Positions 56,332-64,000 of a DNA stretch of 64,000 nt are shown one piece after another. Position 1 is the first letter of the stretch. The number at the start of each line of letters is the position of its first letter. The stretch is from Gonapodya prolifera JEL478 (taxonomy: Eukaryota; Monoblepharomycota; Monoblepharidomycetes; Monoblepharidales; Gonapodyaceae). The notes under the pieces are model-generated. The model worked only from the letters and a program-made list of their open reading frames with translations. It searched no databases and was not told the DNA's origin. The translations under genes and the position numbers were made by a program. The stretch spans positions 65,160 to 129,159 of the forward strand of contig KQ965756.1 of assembly GCA_001574975.1 (NCBI GenBank), given 5' to 3'.

Positions 56332-57497
56332 TCATCCGGACATTACACTCCTCACACTCCCCGCATCATTCGCGCCCACGACCTCACCCACAATCGACCC
56401 CTCGACGTCCCCGCGCAACTCCGGCGAGGGGACCTTCCACCCGACCGACGCGTGCAAGTCCTGGGACCGAACCGACACGACGTCGACGGTCCAAACAGAG
56501 CTCCGGGTTCTCACGCTGTCGGACGAGGGGTCTCCAAATGACCCCGTCAGTGAGTATATGGACGACACGTCCCGCTTGTTGGGCAAAGGTGGCGCCAAGG
56601 TGGACGCACCGCCAGTCGGGCTTGAAGGCCGCATCGTGGTCCACACAGGTCTACCCTCGACGGTCACGAAGCCGTCTGCAGATACGAAATCGACTTGTTA
56701 CTTAACGGGGCACGCAATCATCCCTCGAAACAACAATGACGTATTCACGCACCTTGCCCCTTCAAGATCACCCTACGCTTCCGTCGTCCCCGTGAGCGTG
56801 CGCGACGCCACACCACCACCCCAACCACAACAGCCGCAACCACTGACACCGCTGCCACGGCGGACCCGACGATCACCCCTCGCGGCGTCCCGGGAGGGGC
56901 TGGATCCACCCCGCCGCCGTCATCGTCATCCCCGTCCCCGCTCGAGCTCGCACCTCCCAAACCACCACTTCCGCCGCCAATGCCCGTCCCACTGGCGTGC
57001 CCATACACCTGCTCTCTCACAGACGTGGTTCGCCGTTGGGGAGTGGCCGAGCTCGTAGCATCCCCACGCGACGAACTCGTTTGATCCCCTCCCCTGCTCC
57101 CTCCACCGCCCAGCGATGGCAGCACCGTCCTTATGCCTGGTGGCGCCGTCAGCAACACTGCATTCGTCACCTTAGCTCCGGCGCCGATGGTGGCGGCGGG
57201 CGTGGGTGCGGTGTTACTGGACTGACCCGACAAAGTATTCCCGAAGGTGGAGGAGGCCGACCCATCGGGCGAGGTGCCGTTATCTCCCACCGGCCCCGTA
57301 GCGATCTGCGACGTCAGCGTTGCGGAACTCGTTGTGCGGGTCTCTGCCGCCGACGCCCATGATCTCTGCGTCTGCTCCTGCGCGGGCACGAGGGAAATGG
57401 CAGGAATGGCATACGGCGGGGGAGCAGGAGCGCCGTCCGCCCCGCAGCAGACAGCAGTCAGGATCACGGCAGCAGTGATCCATACCACGCGGCGCAT
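56332..57497 (-). CDS. Single-pass membrane protein related to the SH3 membrane protein
   Basis: A signal peptide (MRRVVWITAAVILTAVCCGA, DGAPAPP) opens a long Ser/Thr/Gly-rich ectodomain, then a Gly/Asp run (SSSGDGDDDDGGGVDP) and one membrane helix GVIVGSAVAAVSVVAAVVVG with VVVWRRARSRGRRKRRVILK. The intron begins after KGQG, at the same place and phase as in the neighbouring gene (KGDG), so the two are paralogs. The second exon reads DGFVTVEGRPVWTTMRPSSP, PPLPNKRDVSSIYSLTGSFG and ends SVRSVMSG before TGA at 56332-56334; no SH3 domain is present. The role is unknown; surface adhesion or sensing is a guess from the layout. Confidence 0.65.
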
Positions 57498-57785
57498 TTC
57501 ATTTGGTGAGCGCGGGTTTTTTGCGAGTGGTCTGAGTCGGTCGACCTGATCAAGGATCGAGTAGCGAATATGTTGCGCCACGTCACAATATACCATGCGG
57601 TTGTTGACCATGGAGCCGCACAATTTTTGTCAACTTCAAACACGTCTCATCATGAGAGTGGCGGGCCACCGAGGACTACAGAAATCGTAAGGGAATCAAA
57701 TGAAATAAATTGCCTCCAACTACAGACTCTGCCCCCAACGACTCTCTACCCCGCACATATATAACGTCATGCAACCGCCTTTGAA

Positions 57786-59772
57786 CTACAAGTAGTTCTC
57801 CTCTCCCGTCTCCTTGCGCCAATCGTACCCGGACGCAACTTGAGCCTGGAGCGTAAAAGAAAATGGAAAGATTCGAGGTTAGTTGCCGTTCATTTTTGCA
57901 ATGTGTGGGGGGGGGAGATGGAGATGAGGGGATCGACATTCACCTGTCGCTTCCAGCTTTGAATGGTTAGTTCCTGGATTGGCGCGGAAGAAGAGCGTAA
58001 GAACGGGGAATTTAAAGTGCAAACGGGACGCGGAAGCTCACTCTTGCTGTTTGAACCGGGACTTCCGCGTCCTTCTCCATATGTCCAGATTTCTGCAAAA
58101 CACAAAGCCACACCCCGTCAGTTCACCACCACCCGCCACCCCCCATTTCGCACCCTCATCCACGTACGCTATGCGCCGACTTCGCCAAATTCAGCGCCGC
58201 AAAGTCCTGTGCCGGGTCAAAGTCCTTCAAGTACGTGCTCTTCGACGCCGCAAAGTGGCACACGATGCTTTTGCGGCTGGCATCGGTATTGTTCAGCCCG
58301 GACCCGTGCAGGAGCAGGGGGGAGAAGTACAGCGTGTCCCCAGGTTCCATTTCAACACGGACCAGGTTGATCCGAGCGTGCTCGACGTCGTTCAGGTCGT
58401 TCACGTCCGCGACTTCGGTTACGGTGTGGAAACCGGCTGGGAGTGGAGCGGCGGGTCGTGGGTTGTGGGTTGAATATGAGGGTGTGGTGTGGTGAGGAAT
58501 TGGTCCAACCCCGTTACATTCGACCTCCACCCACCGTTCTTAATCCAGTCCGGTATCGAATGCTCCAACAACCCCCTCTTGTGGCTTCCCGGGACGACGA
58601 CGAGACATCCGTTGTCCTTGGTGACGGGCGCCAGGGCCGTCCAGGCCGCGACCGTGCGCTCGACGTGCGACCAGGGGTAGTACACCTTTGTGAGGGAGTG
58701 AGAGGTGAGCGACAGCGAGAGAGGAGGAGCAGGAGCGCGATTCAGCGTACCATGTCTTGGTGGATGGGGTGGATGCCGGTGCCGTTCACATCCGGTGGCT
58801 CTGGAGGTGGGGAAAGATGGTTGGCGTGAGTGTGAGCGGGTAAGGGAGGCGGAGGTGAGCGATAAAAGACTCACTGTTGATGTACATGTTGGCGAATGTC
58901 TCTGCGATAGACAACCAAAGCCGTTACAAACACGGTGCTACAATGTGAATCCCGCGTCCGAATACCCACTCGTGTCCGGTCCAGAGAAACACCTGACGAC
59001 CTTGAGCATTTCAGGGTGACGCACCCACGAGTGGAAGAGTGGGTCTATTCAAGGTGAAATCGGGTGGTGTGTGTTGTCAGCTGGGGTGACATCAACGCGC
59101 TGAGCTTATGGCAGTTCCACTCACCCCCCATAGCGAAATTGATCTTGTAAACACCCTTGTCCGACTTGAGCACCTCCTTGGGAAGCTGGCCCGACTTGAC
59201 TGCACGAACTAAGCTGATGTCTGGCGCAGCGGAGAGGCGCACGATTTAGAACATGCCCAAATACGAAGGCGCCCCACGGGGCGTCGGCGTCGCACACACC
59301 TCGCATGAGCCCCATAGGCGGGATAAGTTCGCGTTCGCCAGTGCTGAGTGGGGGAAGTGTCAGCCGGCAGGTCGGATGCAAAAAAGCCTGGCCAAACTAC
59401 ACCACGCACGCGTACTCCAAGAACCGCTGGTTCAGCTGGTCAACCATGTCCTTCGGAATGACTCCCTTCTTGAGAATGTAGCCTTGGTGCCATCGAGGTG
59501 GTTGGCGGAGTTGTCGTCGGGAGGGGATCGAGAGCCGGAGATTTTTACCGGGTGGAAAAGAGAGCCCATCAGGCCATCACGGATCGAACGTAAGCGTCGT
59601 GTGGCCAGCGGGATCGCACTGCGGTGTTGTGCATACCGTTTTCCTCGTAGAATTGCCTCTCCTCCAGCGTGAGGATGCCATCGCAGAACTCGTCGATTGT
59701 CAGCTGCAGCCCGCTCTTTTGGGTGGTGGTCGCGTCGGGGTCGTACAGGTCTTGCGGTGCAGGTACAACCAT
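57786..59772 (-). CDS. PHYH: Phytanoyl-CoA dioxygenase (PHYH-like)
   Basis: Fe(II)/2-oxoglutarate oxygenase that 2-hydroxylates phytanoyl-CoA in peroxisomal alpha-oxidation. It begins MVVPAPQDLYDPDATTTQ, LQLTIDEFCDGILTLEERQF, YEENG (human: LTLEQRKFYEENG), then ILKKGVIPKDMVDQLNQRFL. Metal ligands: HPIHQDM (H-x-D) before an intron at about 58,752, continuing VYYPWSHVERTVAAWTALAP and DNGCLVVVPGSHKRGLLEHS; distal His in GDTLYFSPLLLHGSG and the 2-oxoglutarate Arg in SRKSIVCHFAASKSTYL. The last exon ends YDWRKETGEENYL. At least seven introns. An in-frame Met exists upstream at 59913, but residues there look like leader. No clear peroxisomal signal is seen at either end. Confidence 0.85.
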
Positions 59773-59913
59773 TTTTCGGTGCGCTGCAGGATGGGGAAGA
59801 AGCTGCTGAAAAGGGAGGGGGACACTCAGCTCTGACAAATCCCGGGCAAACCATATATCCGGGTGCCCTGAACTCTCTTGAGTCATTGCCAAAAAGCAAC
59901 CCTTTTTGTTCAA

Positions 59914-61270
59914 TCCTTTACGTCCCCTTCCCGGGTCTTAGCTGCGATTTTTCATTCTCACACATTGCAGATCATAGACTCCTTGTCGAACCCAACACTA
60001 TCACATGGGTAGCGCGTCACGCAGCCATTCGAACGAAGCTTGGACCGCCGTTCCTCCTCCCGAGGCAGAGATGAACTGCGTCGGTCAGTAAAACAAAACG
60101 AAAATCAGTTTGGTTGTCGGACACACTTTGTGGAGAAACCGGTGCCACGGAAAGTTCTGATTCGGCGAGCTTAGAACAGTGTCAATCTCTGAGAGAGAGG
60201 GCTAAACCCATTTATAAGAGAACAGATCGCACGAGAGAATGACTCTTATTGCGCATGAACGAGACGATGACGTGGTGTTGCTTTTGCGTGGTGTTGCTTT
60301 TGATGTAATCGGGGAGAGAAGTTGACCTTTGAACGGGCACATTAATTCTTGTATATTATTTACGAGAAGTGAGGTCATGAGCATGAGGGGGTCAACGAGC
60401 TCTGCCTCCGGCGAACAAGAGAAGTAAGTCGAAGTTTAAACGGGCAACATCATTCTTGCAGAGAAAGTGGCCTATAACCGTCAAAAATTACAGCAAAGAA
60501 AGACTTTCGAGCGCATCCACAGAGCGAAGCAATGTGAGGTGGTGTGGGGGAGGAACAAACATACTCCTTGTGTGGCAATGTCAACGACGTTTTGTTTTAA
60601 TCATAATTCTTTCCGAGTGACAGCAAAGAATGCATCAATTCACAAAATAAAAAAGTGCTGCAGGCGTGACGCGACGCAAGAATGTTTGAGAATCCACAAT
60701 GGTTACGTGAGCAGCATCGCCATCCACTCGAGTTTGTTCGTTTCAATCATGCAACACGAATGTATCGATCCAGCAAAAGACAATGCAGGAACGCTAGTTG
60801 CGTAATGCCACAACACAACGAAAAAGACGCTGTTTGGAACGGCATTTCGACCCTTCAAGACGAATAACTTGATCCAAAAAAAGACAAGACGGGAATGCTG
60901 GTTGCACAATGCCGCAAAGCAACAGAAAGAGACCAGTCCGTGCGATCTTCCGCTTTACTTGGACGTGCACGCCTCCCTTGACGATGTGAGACTGCGTCGT
61001 TCGTGAGAGTAGGCTAAAAGCTCAGTGGGGAGGCGAACACGGATGGAGAAAAGGGCCGATAGGCTGTCCGTGTCCTAGAAAGCGATGTTGCGGCAAAGAA
61101 GATGCACGAAGAACGGGGAAATACCCGGAAATCGCAGATTGAGGGTTTGGATTGACGTTCCTTCCCGCAAGACAGAGAAAAGTACATCATTCCAGCGAGG
61201 AAAGCCTGATCTGATGTTTAACGGGGAGGATATGAAATGCTCGTGCGTTTTCTTGTGTTGACGGTACACT
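59914..61270. other. Gene-poor region before the hairpin array
   Basis: No convincing gene. Contains a short duplication (GCGTGGTGTTGCTTTT twice near 60,265-60,303) and two diverged copies of a 45-bp segment (60,785-60,830 and 60,890-60,935: GGAAYGCTRGTTGC, then AATGCC, then GAAARAGAC). Confidence 0.45.
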
Positions 61271-63610
61271 GCAAATCAGGGTCGGGTAGGATGATGAAGT
61301 GTTTCAGGATGTGCTGGTATTTTCATAACCCATGAAATCCGAAAGAGGAATACACTGCTAAACGAGCAGACTCCATCAAGAATTGGAGTCCGAGGTGCGG
61401 TGAAGTTTGGTTGTGTGCCATCAATTTGGAGATCGCCAAGCATGGACCCGGAAAAAAACTGAATAATTGAACGAGCAGACTCCATCGACAGATGGAAGAA
61501 ATGTCCATCCACAAAATTTCTTTGGTGTGATGGCATTCCGAAACCAATCAAAACGTTAGGATAAGTTGTATTGAGCGGACGGTCCACGTCGAGAAACGGA
61601 AGGAATGCCCATCCACAAAGAATAAAGATAGTCCAAGGGTTTGTTCGATGGAGGGATGACATGTGACTGTGCACCCTTGCAGGCAATCCAACACCCAATA
61701 AGAACACCACAATAAAGTTTAGACGAACAGAATTCATCGAGAGATCGAAGACCTGTGCACTCATAAAGCAAAGAAACGAATGGGGAGGTCGGGTCGGATA
61801 GAGAAGCTTGCCCAAGGGTCAGCCAGGACGGAAAAGTGACTGAGGGTCATTTCGAACCGAGCGGAAGAAAAGATAAGTGCAATTAAATCGTCAGTCTTCA
61901 CTACGAGAAGGAAGGGGCCTCCATTGATAAAGAAGAGTTGCCCAGGTGTCGGCTTGATGAAGTGTCATTTCAAATCCAATCTGAAACAATTTTGTAAAAG
62001 ATTGAATGGGCATACCCATCGAGAGATGAAGGCCTTGTCACATCCACAAAGAAGAGAGGACGCGCGAAGGTCGGGTTGAATGGAAGAGTGACTTGATATG
62101 CTATTTTCCGAACCCGATTGATAACCTTGCCTGAAGTTTTAAACAAACCGTCTCCATCGAAAAATGGAAGAAGAGTCCATTCATAGAAGAAGAAACTCGT
62201 CCGAGGGACGGGTCGAAATGACAGCAACGCCGGTGACATGGCGGAGTATCGTGGTGTTGGCACCGTGTTGCTGGCATTTCAACCCGATCGAAGAATCGGA
62301 AATTTTCCTTGAACGGACAGTCCCCGTCAAGAGACGGAACGAGTACAATCACCAAAGAAGGAAGTAGTCCGAGGGTCGGTCGGATGACAAATGACATGGT
62401 GTGCTGACATTTCGACCCCAAAGACGGCGCATGAAGAGGTTGAACGGATGGTCTTGATCAACTGACGAAAGACGTGTCCATCTTCCAAAGAAAGTAGTTC
62501 GAGGGTCGGGTCAAATGGAGAAGTGGATTTGCTGTCATTCCGGACCCAATTCGCACTTTGCGTTAAACGAGCAGACTCCATCGACAGATGCAAGACATGT
62601 CCATCCACAAAGAAGCAATGAATGCGAATGTCGAATGTCGGATGAAAGTCCCTGTCACGTCCCCAAAAAGAAGAAAGGAAGCGCGAAGGTCGGGTTGGGT
62701 TGACGAGTGACTTTGATGTGTTTGGCGTTTCGAACCCGAGGAGCCAAAGCACGATTGGAACGAACAGACTCCATCGCGAAACGGAAGCACCGTCCGTCCA
62801 CAAGAAACGAATGCGGAGTCGGGTTCGATGGAAGTGCCTGGGTGAGCTGGCATTCCGAACCCGACGGAAAATGGGTGAAGAAGCGTCCTTGAATCGATGG
62901 CCTCCATCCATTGATGGACGATACATGCGTTGACAAAAAGGAAAGGACTCGGAGGGAAGGAGGGGTCGAATTGAAGAGTGAGGTGGAAGTAGGATGAAGC
63001 ACACTGGTGAAGCGCTGGTATTCCGAACCCGATGGAAAACATAAGGGCCATTGAAAGTACAGCCCTCCATCAACAGACGGACGATGCATCCATTCACAAA
63101 AGACGAAAGCTTGCGTAAGAATCGGGTCGGGTTGAGAGAGTTGAAGAGATGGCATTTCGAACCCAAACGAAGTCCCAGGCGATTTGAACGGATAGCCTCC
63201 ATCTGTAGATGGAGGACGCATCCATTCACAAAAGAAGAGACTTAGAGGAAAAGGCGGGGTCGCATTGAAGAGAGAGTAGAAGTGCTGCCATTCCGAACTC
63301 GACCGAACATTACTGGATTGAAGACTTTGAACGGAGGGCCTCCATCAGCAAAATAACCATGCATCCATTCACAGTAGGTGGGAGCTTGCGTACGAGTCGG
63401 GTCGTGTTGAAGAGAGAGTTGAAGTGCTGGCATTTGGAATACAACCAGACAGTGACACAACGGACTTTGAACGGCGAGCAAATGTCAATAGACAGACGAT
63501 GCATCCTTTCATAAAAGACGACACAGAGTGGGAGCAAATCGGGTCGGAGTGAAGAGTGACTTGATGTGCCGTCAATGCTAACCGGATAGAAGACCTATGA
63601 AGGAAAGCGC
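61270..63610. repeat. Degenerate tandem array of about 140-bp units, each with a short hairpin
   Basis: About 15 units can be aligned by eye. Each contains an arm-loop-arm such as CCATC-GACA-GATGG, then AAGA...TGTCCATCCACAAA, then a GGTCGGGT element, and a CATTTCGAACCC or CATTCCGAACCC element. Hairpin positions include 61,486, 62,323, 62,574, 62,763, 62,898, 63,066 and 63,196 (a perfect palindrome CCTCCATCTGTAGATGGAGG at 63196-63215), at spacings near 133-168 bp in the better part of the array. Copies are strongly diverged. Confidence 0.8.
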
Positions 63611-64000
63611 CAGAAGCCCCATCCTTCGGCGGAGTCTATCCACTGAGCAAGAATTGGAAGAGTAGGAATAGAGGAAGGGACCGGCCTTCATTGGGTTTCA
63701 TATTCAATGACAACATCATCATCACGACGATGAAGGGTTCCAAAAATTGCCACCCGCTCCGTTTCCAGAGCGTGTGACGGGTTATGGAATTAGTTTTCAA
63801 CCAGCAATAAAGTGCGCTCGGTAAGAACCTCACTGCGACACTTGTGCTCTCGTGCAAGAATGCCTGACAGGGGAAAACGGGGCCTTTTATAGGGCACAAA
63901 GTGCACGGGGACCCGGCTTGTGACATGGTTTGTGGTACACCGTGCGCAGTAAAGTGCTGCGCATGGCTCGGGCTTATTTACTTTCGATTGACCGTAGGCG
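63611..64000. other. Window end, no recognised gene
   Basis: A 96-codon minus-strand frame at 63,636-63,926 shows no domain and is probably chance. Nothing else seen. Confidence 0.4.

Noticed and set aside
62327-63229. 300-codon open frame on the minus strand within the hairpin array
   Set aside because: The peptide is a series of imperfect repeats that follow the 140-bp DNA units, and other frames of the array are also open. It lacks a domain and is best explained by repeat structure.
61270-63610. CRISPR-like array
   Set aside because: Units are tandem and diverged throughout, without constant repeats separated by unique spacers, and the genome is eukaryotic.

Overview
The window is nuclear DNA from a eukaryote with short introns (mostly 50-100 bp, GT...AG), standard stop codons (TAA, TAG and TGA all used) and tightly packed genes on both strands. 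Zn2Cys6 transcription factors, a fungal-type CBM1 protein, COX18, HPT1-type phosphoribosyltransferase and SFP1-like zinc fingers point to a fungus. An LRRC51-like protein (a family of flagellated organisms), a SECIS-binding-protein-2-like protein and a Fanzor remnant point to an early-branching, zoospore-forming fungus, most likely a chytrid. Species is not identifiable from the sequence alone.

Layout. 1-8,135: the 3' part of a gene that joins an SBP2-type L7Ae RNA-binding domain to ankyrin repeats in one reading frame, then two tandem paralogous Zn2Cys6 regulators on the minus strand; each carries an 11-bp microexon. 9,183-20,060: SFP1-like C2H2 factor, carnitine acetyltransferase, PP2A scaffold subunit, ribosomal protein S3 (long first intron with a weak snoRNA candidate), and a membrane-anchored bulb-lectin gene with a frame break. 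20,323-28,960: tandem AAA ATPase with altered Walker B residues, COX18 insertase, a Golgi-type glycosyltransferase-like protein, and TRM13. 29,329-38,009: secreted double-CBM1 protein, STOML2, peroxisomal dienoyl-CoA reductase, a beta-lactamase-fold hydrolase and LRRC51; a GC-rich hairpin repeat family sits in introns of the first two.

38,010-41,000 is an AT-richer transposon graveyard: helix-turn-helix pieces, a Tc1/mariner-like DDE fragment and the C-terminal half of a Fanzor (eukaryotic TnpB) nuclease. 41,079-52,591: peptidyl-tRNA hydrolase, a mitochondrial SPFH protein, an F-box protein, a 7TM-RGS receptor, a purine phosphoribosyltransferase, a small Tim17-like/complex I type protein, and an acidic orphan. 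53,049-59,772: two related single-pass membrane proteins (one ending in SH3) and a phytanoyl-CoA dioxygenase. 59,800-64,000 has no convincing gene; 61,300-63,600 is a degenerate tandem array of about 140-bp units, each with a short hairpin.

Themes rather than operons: several genes serve mitochondria (COX18, STOML2, SPFH protein, Tim17-like/complex I subunit, carnitine acetyltransferase) and fatty-acid metabolism (carnitine acetyltransferase, DECR2, phytanoyl-CoA hydroxylase). The most unusual items are the SBP2-ankyrin fusion, the Fanzor remnant, the two hairpin repeat families, and the microexon in the zinc-cluster genes. Exon models for the two zinc-cluster genes, S3, the CBM1 protein, the glycosyltransferase-like gene and the Tim17-like gene were checked by summing exon lengths, which give whole numbers of codons.
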